Source of the DNA: an uncultured Haliea sp.
GTDB taxonomy: Bacteria > Pseudomonadota > Gammaproteobacteria > Pseudomonadales > Halieaceae
Direction: 5' to 3'
Length of the DNA: 64,000 bases
Assembly (NCBI GenBank): GCA_947258585.1
Contig: CAMYIZ010000047.1
Coordinates: 124,001-188,000 of the forward strand
Shown here: positions 53,179 through 62,172 of the stretch, piece by piece
How positions within the stretch are numbered: position 1 is the first letter of the stretch
How the letters are laid out: each line of letters starts with the position of its first letter
Translations under genes and position numbers: made by a program
The notes under the pieces: generated by a model
The model's database searches: none
Told to the model about the DNA's origin: nothing
Seen by the model: only the letters and a program-made list of their open reading frames with translations

Positions 53179-55374
53179 CTAGAAGTTGTAGCTCAATGTG
53201 GCGCCGTACCAGCGCGGCGGTGCGTAGACCTCCTCGCTGATTCCCAGCAGCCCGAGGTCGAGGTTGTACAGACGGTATTCCTCGTCACCCCCGTTTTTTA
53301 CCCAGCCGGCCACTTCCCAGGTATCGCCCGCACTGGCCCAGGACAGGCGCGCGTTCCAGACCAGGTAGGAATTCTCGGCGGAGATGTTGGAGTTGGTGGC
53401 CTCGATGAACTGCCGGTCGTTCCAGACCCCATCCACCTGCGCCGCCATCCGGCCGCCCGCCAGCTCCCACTCATAGCGGACCAGCGAGTTGAAGCTCCAC
53501 TTGGGCGCGTTGGGGAACTCCGCCTTGACCGTGCCACCAAAGACATCGGGCACCGCGTCCACGGTCGAATTGATATAGGCCGCACCGAACAACAGGTCCA
53601 GCCCGGGCATGGGGTTGATGGTCAGCTCCAGCTCGCCGCCGTTGGAATCCGCGTCCGAGTTGGTTACCTGGGGCGTCAGGCCGAGAATCGAGAATGCCTG
53701 GTAGTCATCGTAGTCGTAATAGTAGATCGCCGCGTTGAGTCGCGCAAAGTCTGTGAGTTCGGCCTTGACCCCCACTTCCCAGGAGGTCAAGACCTCCTCG
53801 TCGTGCTTGAGGTTGCTGGGTTCAATTGCGGCGACGGTGCCCAGGGGGTCAATGGACCAGTTGCCGCCCTTGATGCCGCGGCTCCAGGAACCATACACCA
53901 GGGTCCCGTTTTCAGTCGTGTGGTTGAGCTGAACGCGCGCGGCGAAATCGTCGTATTCGATTTCATCCAGGCCGGCAATCGGCACCGCGGAGATATCGAA
54001 GATTTGGCTCAAGGGAATCCCGGCATCGGGCTCCGCATAACTCTGCAGGAAATCCAGGTCCTTCTTGTCGTCCGACCAGCGCAGGCCGGCAATCAGGGTC
54101 AGCTGCTGGGTGAAGTCGTACTCCATCTGCCCGAATACCGACCAGTTGCGGGAATCAAGCTCGGTGTCGGTAAACTGCACGGCTGAATCGCTGATCGCCC
54201 CGGATCCTTCAAGAATAGCGGCACCCCGGACGCTCTGGCTGTTTTCCGTGGTCATATCCAGGTAGTACCAACCCGTCTGCCAACGCAAGCGGTCGCTGTC
54301 CCCGGACAGGCGAACCTCTTGGGAGAAGGTGTCAAAGTCGGTGTTGGTCTCGTAGGGGAAGAAGAACAGGCCACCACCGGCATCCTCCAGATAATCCTTG
54401 TCCAGGTCCATGTAGTTGGTAATGGATACCAGCTCCATGTCCGGCCCGAGATCCCAGGTCAGGGTTGCGGTGACGCTGGTGGATTCCCGACTGTAACTGC
54501 CCTCGATGGACGAGGCATGCTCAAGCCCGTCGGTCAGACGCCCGGGGACATCGACACCCAGGCCGGTCTCGGGGTCGAAGTCGGCGAAGTTGATGGAGTA
54601 GGTGCCGGAGGGCACATCGTCGTCCCTGGATCGGGTGACCCGCAGGTCCAACAGCACGTCATCACCGATATCAAACTGCAGCGAGCCCCGCAGGGTGTAG
54701 CCGTCGGCGCCATGGGCATCGCGAATACCGGGAACCACGGACTTAGTGTAGCCATCATTTTCCTCCCAACGGCCCGCCAGGCGCCCGCGAACCGTGTCGC
54801 TGAAGCCACCGCCGACGGCACCTTCCACGGCGCGCATGCCGAACTCACCGCCCTGGACACGCATATAGCCGTTGAACTCCTGGTCCCTTGCCCCGTTGGT
54901 CAGGTAGTGCACCAGGCCGCCGGTGGTATTGCGCCCGAACAGGGTCCCCTGGGGGCCCCGCAGTACTTCTACCCGGTCGACATCAAACAGCTGACCGTTG
55001 ATCGCGTTCATGCTGGGAACATAGGCCCCATCGACATAGACTGCTACCGGTGCCTCAAGATTGTCCTGGAAATTGTTCTGGGAAATGCCGCGCAAATTGA
55101 TGATGGTAAACGCGGGAGTGAACGTCTGCAGCTGCATGGCGGGGACCTGCTGGGTTATGTCCACCGAGCTGGTCATTCCCAGCGCATCCAGCTGGTTGCC
55201 GCTGAAGGCTGTGACGGAGATCCCCACGTCCTGCAGGTTCTGCTCGCGCTTCTGCGCGGTAACAGTCACCTCCTCAAGCACCTGCGCCTGTACCGTACTG
55301 GCCAGCAGGCAGATGGCGGAGCCACCGGCAATGCGAGTCAGGGCCGTTGCAATGGGGCGTCTGGCGTTAGTCAT
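53179..55374 (-). CDS. TonB-dependent outer membrane receptor (3)
   Basis: 731 aa from ATG 55374 (GGAGAGG 6 nt upstream). Signal peptide ends near STVQAQ; the plug starts VLEEVTVTAQKREQNLQDVG and contains LRGPQGTLFGRNTTGGLVHY. The barrel ends LSYNF. It begins a probable operon with the aldehyde dehydrogenase and amine dehydrogenase genes (26 nt to the ALDH), so it may import an arylalkylamine or conjugate. Divergent from a TetR gene that may repress it. Confidence 0.88.
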   Translation of the reverse strand: MTNARRPIATALTRIAGGSAICLLASTVQAQVLEEVTVTAQKREQNLQDVGISVTAFSGNQLDALGMTSSVDITQQVPAMQLQTFTPAFTIINLRGISQNNFQDNLEAPVAVYVDGAYVPSMNAINGQLFDVDRVEVLRGPQGTLFGRNTTGGLVHYLTNGARDQEFNGYMRVQGGEFGMRAVEGAVGGGFSDTVRGRLAGRWEENDGYTKSVVPGIRDAHGADGYTLRGSLQFDIGDDVLLDLRVTRSRDDDVPSGTYSINFADFDPETGLGVDVPGRLTDGLEHASSIEGSYSRESTSVTATLTWDLGPDMELVSITNYMDLDKDYLEDAGGGLFFFPYETNTDFDTFSQEVRLSGDSDRLRWQTGWYYLDMTTENSQSVRGAAILEGSGAISDSAVQFTDTELDSRNWSVFGQMEYDFTQQLTLIAGLRWSDDKKDLDFLQSYAEPDAGIPLSQIFDISAVPIAGLDEIEYDDFAARVQLNHTTENGTLVYGSWSRGIKGGNWSIDPLGTVAAIEPSNLKHDEEVLTSWEVGVKAELTDFARLNAAIYYYDYDDYQAFSILGLTPQVTNSDADSNGGELELTINPMPGLDLLFGAAYINSTVDAVPDVFGGTVKAEFPNAPKWSFNSLVRYEWELAGGRMAAQVDGVWNDRQFIEATNSNISAENSYLVWNARLSWASAGDTWEVAGWVKNGGDEEYRLYNLDLGLLGISEEVYAPPRWYGATLSYNF

Positions 55375-55568
55375 ACGATACCTCTCCACATGATTGTTAT
55401 GCATTCCCGTAACGCTTCATTTAAACAGACCTGGCAGGAAAGCGTTTGCGCGCCAGCGAACTCGTGGCTTGACTCTGAGCGAAGCGCAAAGCACTTTTCG
55501 GGTCATTCGACAGGCCACAGGCGCTGCTTTACACTTTGGCCCGCCTGTCAAGATATAGCAGTGAAACT

Positions 55569-56228
55569 ATGGATAATCAATCGCAGCCGACAGCCAGCAG
55601 CACAAGTGGCGCCAAAAGAGGCACGGCCACGCGGCGGGCTGGTCGCATGACTGCGCAGCGACTGGTACACACGGCGCGCGACCTGTTAACCACGGAAAAC
55701 CTGGAGAGATTCACCATGCGCGCGGTGGCAGATCGCGCCGGCGTGAGCCTTGCCAATCTACAGTACTATTTTCCCAATAAAAAAGACCTGGCACGGGCTC
55801 TCTACCTGGATGTTGGAGAGCATTACCGCGCAACCTACGCCGCCTGCCTTGCCAGCGCGCCGGAAGAACCCCTGGCGCGCTTGACCGCCATCCTGCGGTG
55901 GAACATGGAAGATATAACCCGGCGTTCCACCCAGCGATTTTTCATCCAACTCTGGGCCCTGTTGGGCTCCCTTGATGACTTCGAGGGTGAGTACCTTCGG
56001 GAGCTCTATGCCATTGACATCGATCAGCTCAGCGAGCATATCCAGGCCCTGCAACCCGACCTCCCCGCAACTCAGATCCGGCAGCGCGCGACCCTGGTTG
56101 CTGCGCTTATCGAGGGCCTGCTGCTCTTGATCCGCGATGTGGACGGGGATGCTCGCCGACGGCAGGCACTAGTGGAGGCCTGCGTCCAAGCCGCACTCGC
56201 CATCGCCACTGGCAGCGATCCGCGCTAA
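55569..56228 (+). CDS. TetR-family regulator
   Basis: 219 aa from ATG 55569; an upstream TTG 55536 in frame is less likely. A basic tail precedes the helix-turn-helix (FTMRAVADRAGVSLANLQYYFPNKKDLARAL), given here only by its ends as FTMRAV and YYFPNKK. The ligand domain is short and helical. Overlaps the convergent flavoprotein gene by 4 nt and is divergent from TonB receptor 3, so it probably controls the amine uptake and oxidation operon. Confidence 0.85.
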   Translation: MDNQSQPTASSTSGAKRGTATRRAGRMTAQRLVHTARDLLTTENLERFTMRAVADRAGVSLANLQYYFPNKKDLARALYLDVGEHYRATYAACLASAPEEPLARLTAILRWNMEDITRRSTQRFFIQLWALLGSLDDFEGEYLRELYAIDIDQLSEHIQALQPDLPATQIRQRATLVAALIEGLLLLIRDVDGDARRRQALVEACVQAALAIATGSDPR

Positions 56229-58201
56229 CCCAACTCGAGAATCTGCCTGACTGCTCTCTCTCCTTCTGCCACAGCACCCTCCCACATCTGGGCCCCCTCC
56301 AGTTCCGAATGCGCGAAGCGCACCCTGCCATAGCCTTCGCGAACAATCTCTCTCGGCGCGGGCTTACCGTCCTTGCCAAACTGGAACCCCGGTGGACACA
56401 CGACGTAGGCGTGCCCCTGACGATTGACAACGATGCCCGCAATATCACCCTTGGCGTCAAAGCCGTAGGGGGCGAACATTTTGGTAAACTGATCAACGAC
56501 TTTTTCTTCGATCTCCTTGTAAGACATGCCGAACAGCTGCATCCGCGCAGCCACTGTCTGTTGCTCGGGAGACAATCCCGGATTGCAAAAAGAATTGTAC
56601 ATGGTCAGCACAGTTGGTTTTGATGGATCAAGCGGCATTGGTGCCTTGCCGTCAATGATCATCTGCCGACGCAGACTGAAAAACCAGCCAAACTCACCAA
56701 ACCAGCGAACCGCACTGGCTCCAAGCTTTTCCAGGAATTTCCAGTTCCTCAGCGCCACATTCACAGTTGCTATCGGAGCATGCATGAACGTGTCCATGGC
56801 TTCCTGCAGCTGCGGCGGCAAATCGCTGACAATACGTTTGTTGAGGTGCTGCTGACCAGCGACAATCACATTTTTCCCGGTCAGTCTCTTGAGCTGACCA
56901 TTGTTTCGATAGGTCACGCTGACGGTTTTTGCTGAATCTGAGTGGCCTATGTGCCTGACATCGACAACCATGGAGGACAGGCGAATTCGAACCGGCTCAT
57001 TGGCCCTGTCCAGGTTTTCCCATTGCACGGAACCGAACAGGACATCCGTCAGGCCCATCCCTCCGGGAAAGGCGGCAGGAATCAGGTTTTTCACAATGTA
57101 ACGCAACTGCCCCGTGTTTCCGCCTGGAAAACTTGCCAACCAAACGCGATCAGTTGGATCGGAGAAAGGGGGCCCCGGGTAGCGATCGTAGGCAACCACG
57201 CCCGGTTGTAAAAATCGATAGGCGGAATAGGCAGACGCGACATCCGAACCAAGCCCGGTACCCATTGCCGCCATCTGTGGATTCAAGTAGGTATGCACAT
57301 CGCTCTTGATGCCCATCTCATTGACCAGGAAGTCCTTGTAGGTCATGGAATCAAGCCACTGCTGCCAATCATCGCGTTGCGGTGGCTGCCGATAGGTCTC
57401 CATCCAGATCATGTCCTGCTTCAGCTGGTCCGAAACAGGTGCATCGGCAAACCGGTTCTGCCAGGGATTGAGCACGAATCCATGATCTTCATAGAAGAAC
57501 GCCTGATCCGCGCTCTCCCATGCAATGTGCATTGGGCTGTACACGTCCATGGGGATCGTGATTTTTTTGGACAGACCCTCGGCTTCCTGCCATTCAAAGT
57601 GTTCGGGCAAATTCATTTCCCGCCAGAGGGGTGCACCAAAACCGGCATCAATCGCTTCGTTGATCGGGTATACGTTGCCATTTGATCCCTGGGGCCCCCA
57701 GAGATGATAGCCGTCCACTTCGAATTCGTTTTGTCTGGCCTCGCCGCCAAAAATTGGAGCAGCATCAAATACGATGACTTTGCTGTTCGGGCGCTCTACG
57801 CGATAGCGGTAGGCAGCCGCGAGCCCGGCAAAACCAGCACCAACAACAACAAGATCGTATTCCTCGCCCGTGTCTTCCGCGGACCGCACAGCGGTCTTGA
57901 GATCGCGGTTTCGTATAGTGTGGGCGGCGTTTACCAATTCATGCGTGTTGCCGTTCGCATCTGCATAATCTCCAATGCCGCCTGGACCAGTCCAATCAGG
58001 ACCCAAGCCGGTCAACGGCGTGGGCATTGAACGCCCCAGCTTGAACCCCTTGCCTTGACTCTGCGCCAGCGCGGTGGGGGACTTCATCGCCAGCAGTGAA
58101 GCACCCGCCCCAACAAGTGTTCCCCCGACGAAGTCGCGCCGCGTGACCGTGGGGCCAAGCTCTTGATGCTTGTCTGTCTTGGTGTCTTTGCTATCGCTCA
58201 C
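56225..58201 (-). CDS. Tat-exported FAD oxidoreductase, spermidine-dehydrogenase-like
   Basis: 658 aa from GTG 58201, with GGAGG 8 nt upstream. A twin-arginine signal TRRDFVGG leads a hydrophobic segment. The FAD dinucleotide-binding motif is VVGAGFAGLAAAYR, followed by GGEARQNEF, close to the GGHAKRNEF of SpdH-type proteins. Family members oxidise polyamine or other amine substrates in the periplasm, but relatives of unknown function are common. Base composition is visibly less GC-rich than in the genes to its left, a hint of separate origin. An NTF2-like exported protein precedes it by 57 nt. Confidence 0.78.
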   Translation of the reverse strand: MSDSKDTKTDKHQELGPTVTRRDFVGGTLVGAGASLLAMKSPTALAQSQGKGFKLGRSMPTPLTGLGPDWTGPGGIGDYADANGNTHELVNAAHTIRNRDLKTAVRSAEDTGEEYDLVVVGAGFAGLAAAYRYRVERPNSKVIVFDAAPIFGGEARQNEFEVDGYHLWGPQGSNGNVYPINEAIDAGFGAPLWREMNLPEHFEWQEAEGLSKKITIPMDVYSPMHIAWESADQAFFYEDHGFVLNPWQNRFADAPVSDQLKQDMIWMETYRQPPQRDDWQQWLDSMTYKDFLVNEMGIKSDVHTYLNPQMAAMGTGLGSDVASAYSAYRFLQPGVVAYDRYPGPPFSDPTDRVWLASFPGGNTGQLRYIVKNLIPAAFPGGMGLTDVLFGSVQWENLDRANEPVRIRLSSMVVDVRHIGHSDSAKTVSVTYRNNGQLKRLTGKNVIVAGQQHLNKRIVSDLPPQLQEAMDTFMHAPIATVNVALRNWKFLEKLGASAVRWFGEFGWFFSLRRQMIIDGKAPMPLDPSKPTVLTMYNSFCNPGLSPEQQTVAARMQLFGMSYKEIEEKVVDQFTKMFAPYGFDAKGDIAGIVVNRQGHAYVVCPPGFQFGKDGKPAPREIVREGYGRVRFAHSELEGAQMWEGAVAEGERAVRQILELG

Positions 58202-58258
58202 AGTGTAATCCTCCAATGCTGCAGCCAGGTGATCAGAGCCGACAGAAACACTCTGCCG

Positions 58259-58738
58259 TCAGAGCTGCGCCCTGTCGATCTTCTCAACATCGAAGGCGCC
58301 GAGCACATAGATATCGCCCTTGCACCACCACTCGCCGTCTATGTTTTCCCACAGGAACAATATCTTGAAAGAGAATCCTTCGGTGTTCGGGTCCTTGGGC
58401 ACGACGTGAAAATTGGCCCAATCCCAGCCTGCATCACCATTGACATAGGTATGCACCGATTCCACTTGTACATTGAAGCCCTGCACAAGCTCCTCGTAGA
58501 GAGGCTGGATTTCAGCTCTGCCCATCAGGGTTTTGCCTTCGTTATCAGTCGCAATCACATCGACAGTGTAAAAGTTATTAATGATGGGCGTGGCATCAGC
58601 CGCGGCGAACGCTGCCTCTTTGATGGTGTATTTTGCTTCGATAGCGGCTTTGAAGCTTGCCAATTCGGCCGCGTCCGCAGCAAATAAATGGGGACAAAAC
58701 AGCAGCCAGATTGCTATGAAGAACTTCGTTGATTTCAC
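58259..58738 (-). CDS. Exported NTF2/SnoaL-like (DUF4440-type) protein
   Basis: 159 aa from GTG 58738, which has GAGAGG 8 nt upstream. The signal peptide ends near LFAADA. The rest fits the NTF2-like cone fold (FKAAIEAKYTIKEAAFAAADATPI, shortened to its helical start, and WWCKGDIYVLGAFD at the end). No catalytic residues are obvious. Probably in the same operon as the Tat flavoprotein. Confidence 0.72.
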   Translation of the reverse strand: MKSTKFFIAIWLLFCPHLFAADAAELASFKAAIEAKYTIKEAAFAAADATPIINNFYTVDVIATDNEGKTLMGRAEIQPLYEELVQGFNVQVESVHTYVNGDAGWDWANFHVVPKDPNTEGFSFKILFLWENIDGEWWCKGDIYVLGAFDVEKIDRAQL

Positions 58739-59000
58739 TCAAGACACCTCTCAGGTTTAGCTAGCGGAATTCCAAATAGACTTATTAGGTCATCTGACAA
58801 ATAATCGTAAAAGGATGAACCCTTGGGGTCAAATACTATTTCCCTCTAAAAAGAGATCCCTTTATTACCTTGTAAATGAAAATTGCGGTTGAATGCGCGC
58901 AGCTACCTGGGCAAGCGATGTTTGTCACTTCAACAACGCCTCCATTGATGCAGGTGGCTGCAGAGGCAAACTCGCTTGTGCAGCTACCCCTGACTTGCCG
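58739..59000. other. AT-rich intergenic region
   Basis: 262 bp between two minus-strand genes, AT-rich near 58760-58880. It contains the ribosome site of the NTF2-like gene but no convincing open frame, hairpin or paired repeat. It may hold the promoter of the NTF2-like/flavoprotein operon. Confidence 0.4.
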
Positions 59001-60029
59001 TCAGCTGGGACACATATATTCCCTGGCGCGCCTGCAGGCCATCCTGATCAACGCCGGCGTCATCTCCTTCGCGGTCTGGGTTTCGGCTCGCGTATGTACC
59101 CAGCCAAGGTACGTGAAGCCACGCGCCAGAAAAAAAAGTGGCAGTGCCTGAACCTGCGCCTCGGGCAGCTCCCGGTGCTCTCTGTAACCGGCGATAAGCG
59201 CATCCAGGGCCTCGGGAAAGTGTTCCTCGTCCATCTCAAAATAGAGGGCCGTCGCAATATCGAATAGATGCCAACCAAAACCCGCATCGTCAAAATCGAT
59301 CAACCGAATATGATCACCATCTACCAACAGGTTCTCCGCCACGCAATCGGCATGAATTACGCTGTAGCGGTTGGCGTTCTCTGGATCTGAGCGATAGTGT
59401 CCCAGGTCCTGCCGTACGCGTTTGCGCGCTTCCAGCAGCAACGTGCGCTCCGCATCGGTAAGCGCCTCCAGCTCCCAGAAGGGCCCCCAGAAGGGAGCAT
59501 CGCCCACCAGGCCCTCTATATCCCAGGCGTGACGTACGAAACCCTCCGGCAGCACCCAGTCGATAGCCTGATTATGCAACCGCGCGGCGAGGCGACCAAT
59601 CGTGTGGTAATTCTCCACCACGGCCTCGCGGCTCCTGACCCCCTGCTCTACCGAGCCCAACTGCTCGCCATCCACCCATTCAAAGATGTCGACCTGCCGC
59701 GGCTCGGGTACCGCATCCACGGCAACGACAGCAAACGGTTCGCCGGTCACCGTGGGCACCAGCGTGGGCACCTGGATGCCCGCATCTGCCAACGCACTCA
59801 TCCATTGCAGCTCAGAGCGCAGTTCGGCGTCGGTGTGGTACGCATGGCGATGAATTCGCAAGGCATAGTGCAGCCCAGCCGCTGTAGTGACCGAGAACAC
59901 GGCATTCTCACGGTATTTGATAAGTTCAAGTGTGCTGCCCTGGAGATTCCACTGTGCCAATGCACATTCGGCCAACCTGCCCATGGCCAGCGCCTGTCCC
60001 GAGTCGTCCAGAGTGTAAAAATCTGTCAT
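59001..60029 (-). CDS. APH-family kinase, amino-alcohol kinase candidate
   Basis: 342-aa aminoglycoside-phosphotransferase-fold kinase. Catalytic loop IHADCVAENLLVD and the metal-binding IDFDDAGFGWHLFD are clear; the N-lobe has YRENAVFSVTT and YALRIHRH for ATP binding. The neighbour 12 nt upstream is a PLP phospho-lyase-like protein. In animals and some bacteria kinases of this fold phosphorylate hydroxylysine or ethanolamine-type compounds, and a phospho-lyase then removes phosphate and ammonia. AGGAGA precedes ATG 60029. Confidence 0.82.
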   Translation of the reverse strand: MTDFYTLDDSGQALAMGRLAECALAQWNLQGSTLELIKYRENAVFSVTTAAGLHYALRIHRHAYHTDAELRSELQWMSALADAGIQVPTLVPTVTGEPFAVVAVDAVPEPRQVDIFEWVDGEQLGSVEQGVRSREAVVENYHTIGRLAARLHNQAIDWVLPEGFVRHAWDIEGLVGDAPFWGPFWELEALTDAERTLLLEARKRVRQDLGHYRSDPENANRYSVIHADCVAENLLVDGDHIRLIDFDDAGFGWHLFDIATALYFEMDEEHFPEALDALIAGYREHRELPEAQVQALPLFFLARGFTYLGWVHTRAETQTAKEMTPALIRMACRRAREYMCPS

Positions 60030-60041
60030 TGGATTCTCCTG

Positions 60042-61331
60042 TTACAACTGGGCAAGACAAGTATCCAATGTATCCAGAAGCTGCTCGGCATTGGCCTTCG
60101 AAAACGGCATGGGCGGACGTAACTTCAGGACGTTATCATGGGGGCCAATTCGGCTGATCAGGACGCCGCGTTGGCACATGGCGTTAATCAATCGACCCGC
60201 TGCCGCGGTCGCGGGCGCTCGCCTGCCATGGTCCTCTACCAGCTCAACGGCAAAGAACAGGCCCTTATCACGCACATCCCCGATGATGTCATGGCGCTGC
60301 TGCAACGCACGCAGACCACCGGCGACAAAGGCACCTACCTGGACAGCGTTGTCCAGCAGTTGCTCCTGTTCGAGCACATCCAGCACGGCCATGCCAACCG
60401 CGCAGGAAACTGGATTGCCACCAAACGTATTGAAGTACATACCCCACTCCCCGAAGGCCTCGACGAGATCAGCCCGTGCAATCACCGCCGCCATCGGATG
60501 CCCATTACCCATCGGTTTTCCAAGCGTAACGATGTCAGGTAGTACATTTTCGAATTGGTGTCCCCACCAGTGTTTGCCGGAGCGGCCGAAGCCTGCCTGT
60601 ACCTCATCAGCAATGAACAGCCCGCCGGCGGCGTGCACATGTCCCACAGCTTTCCGAAGGTAGTCGGGAGGGAGAGTTACCAAACCCTCATTGGCAAACA
60701 GCGGGCAGACCAGCATACCGGCAAACCCGATACCCTCTTCTTCAAAGGCGTCTATGGCGCCCTTCACCGAATTTGCATAGGCATCGGCGAGATCGTCCTG
60801 TGCCACCCCCGCCACACCATGGTAGGAATCCGGCACCGGCACTGCCTTTACCCGTTTGGAGGTTGCGGCTTCGGGCATGAAGGCCGTACCCAGCTCACTC
60901 ACTGCCTCGGTATTACCGTGATAGGCGCATGCGCTTACGATAATGCCCTGCTTCCCGGTGTGCTGCCGCGCCATGCGCAGAGCCTGCTCATTGGCTTCGC
61001 TACCGGTACACACCAACATCGCCATGGACAGCGAATCGTCGAACTTGGCGGTCAGCCGCTCCGCATAATTGACGATATTCTCATGTAGATAGCGTGTGTG
61101 GGTATTCAACGTCGACGCCTGTGCTGCCAGCGCCTCGACAACCCGCGGATGACAGTGGCCGACGTGTGCTACATTGTTGTAGACATCCAGATAACGCTTG
61201 CCGTCGGCGTCCCACAGCCACACTCCTTCGCCGCGCACCAGGTGCAGGGGCTGTTCGTAGAATAGCGGCGAGTGCGTGCCCAGTACTTTGTGACGCCGCT
61301 CCAGCAGTTCTCTATTGTCCATAGAATCCAT
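60042..61331 (-). CDS. Class III aminotransferase-fold PLP enzyme, ETNPPL-like phospho-lyase
   Basis: 429 aa from ATG 61331 (or 426 aa from ATG 61322). NNVAHVGHCHP, the LNTHTRYLHENIVNYAERL region and GKPMGNGHPMAAVI with the PLP Lys match the ethanolamine-phosphate / phosphohydroxylysine phospho-lyases more closely than ordinary omega-transaminases. With the adjacent kinase, the pair would turn an amino alcohol into an aldehyde with loss of phosphate and ammonia. The start overlaps the SDR stop. Transaminase function cannot be ruled out. Confidence 0.8.
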   Translation of the reverse strand: MDSMDNRELLERRHKVLGTHSPLFYEQPLHLVRGEGVWLWDADGKRYLDVYNNVAHVGHCHPRVVEALAAQASTLNTHTRYLHENIVNYAERLTAKFDDSLSMAMLVCTGSEANEQALRMARQHTGKQGIIVSACAYHGNTEAVSELGTAFMPEAATSKRVKAVPVPDSYHGVAGVAQDDLADAYANSVKGAIDAFEEEGIGFAGMLVCPLFANEGLVTLPPDYLRKAVGHVHAAGGLFIADEVQAGFGRSGKHWWGHQFENVLPDIVTLGKPMGNGHPMAAVIARADLVEAFGEWGMYFNTFGGNPVSCAVGMAVLDVLEQEQLLDNAVQVGAFVAGGLRALQQRHDIIGDVRDKGLFFAVELVEDHGRRAPATAAAGRLINAMCQRGVLISRIGPHDNVLKLRPPMPFSKANAEQLLDTLDTCLAQL

Positions 61332-62103
61332 CCATAACCACCTGACTTTCTGGAAGTGTTGAACCACCGTCCACCACAATTGTCTGGCCAGTAATATACG
61401 ACGCTTCCTCAGAGGCGAGGAACAACATGGTGTTGGCAATATCCTCAGGCTTCCCGAGATGTCCCTTGGGGATACAGCGAGCCATGGCCCCCAAGTCCTC
61501 TTCATCACCCAGCGCAGACATGGCAGCGGTCAATATATAGCCTGGCTCGACGCCGTTAACCGTAATTTCTTCACGCGCATACTCGAGCGCCGCTGTGCGA
61601 ATGAAACCGTTCATGCCGCCCTTGGACATGGCGTAGTGGGAAGTACCAGGCATCGCCACGCGCGGGCCGGTCACCGAGGACGTAAAGATCAGGCGGCCGA
61701 AATTCTGACTCCTGAAATGGGGCACGCTGGCCTGCGTGAGCCAGACCGCCGCTTTCATATTCACGGCCAGGGTTTCCTCCATCACCTCGTCCGAAAGTTC
61801 GTCCACGGTGTGCAGCGGATAGACTGCCGCATTATGCACGGCGATATCCAGACGGCCATAGTGTGCGACCGTCTCGGCGACCACACGCTCGACCTCGCTA
61901 CGCTTGCCAATATCGCATTGCACCAGAAACGCGTCTCCGCCCGCTGCAACAACATCGTCGACAGTTTTCTGGCCATTGCCTGCTGAACGTGTTGCTACGA
62001 CGATCCCGGCGCCCGCGGCTGCAAAAACCTTCGCAATACCCTCGCCAATTCCCTGGCCAGAGCCGGTCACGATGGCCACCTTTCCTGTTAGATCTCCCAG
62101 CAT
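61312..62103 (-). CDS. SDR-family dehydrogenase of the kinase/phospho-lyase operon
   Basis: 263 aa: GSGQGIGEG near residue 14, HNAA in place of NNAG, and YAMSK as the catalytic Tyr-Lys motif. The usual C-terminal TGQTIVVDGG is present. ATG 62103 has GGAG 7 nt upstream. It overlaps the phospho-lyase start and may reduce or oxidise the substrate or product of the kinase/phospho-lyase pair. Confidence 0.82.
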   Translation of the reverse strand: MLGDLTGKVAIVTGSGQGIGEGIAKVFAAAGAGIVVATRSAGNGQKTVDDVVAAGGDAFLVQCDIGKRSEVERVVAETVAHYGRLDIAVHNAAVYPLHTVDELSDEVMEETLAVNMKAAVWLTQASVPHFRSQNFGRLIFTSSVTGPRVAMPGTSHYAMSKGGMNGFIRTAALEYAREEITVNGVEPGYILTAAMSALGDEEDLGAMARCIPKGHLGKPEDIANTMLFLASEEASYITGQTIVVDGGSTLPESQVVMDGFYGQ

Positions 62104-62172
62104 GTACCTGCTCCGTCGACTTATCCGTTCCTTGACGCTTGAGCGAAGGATAGGACAGGGGTTGCCGCGACG

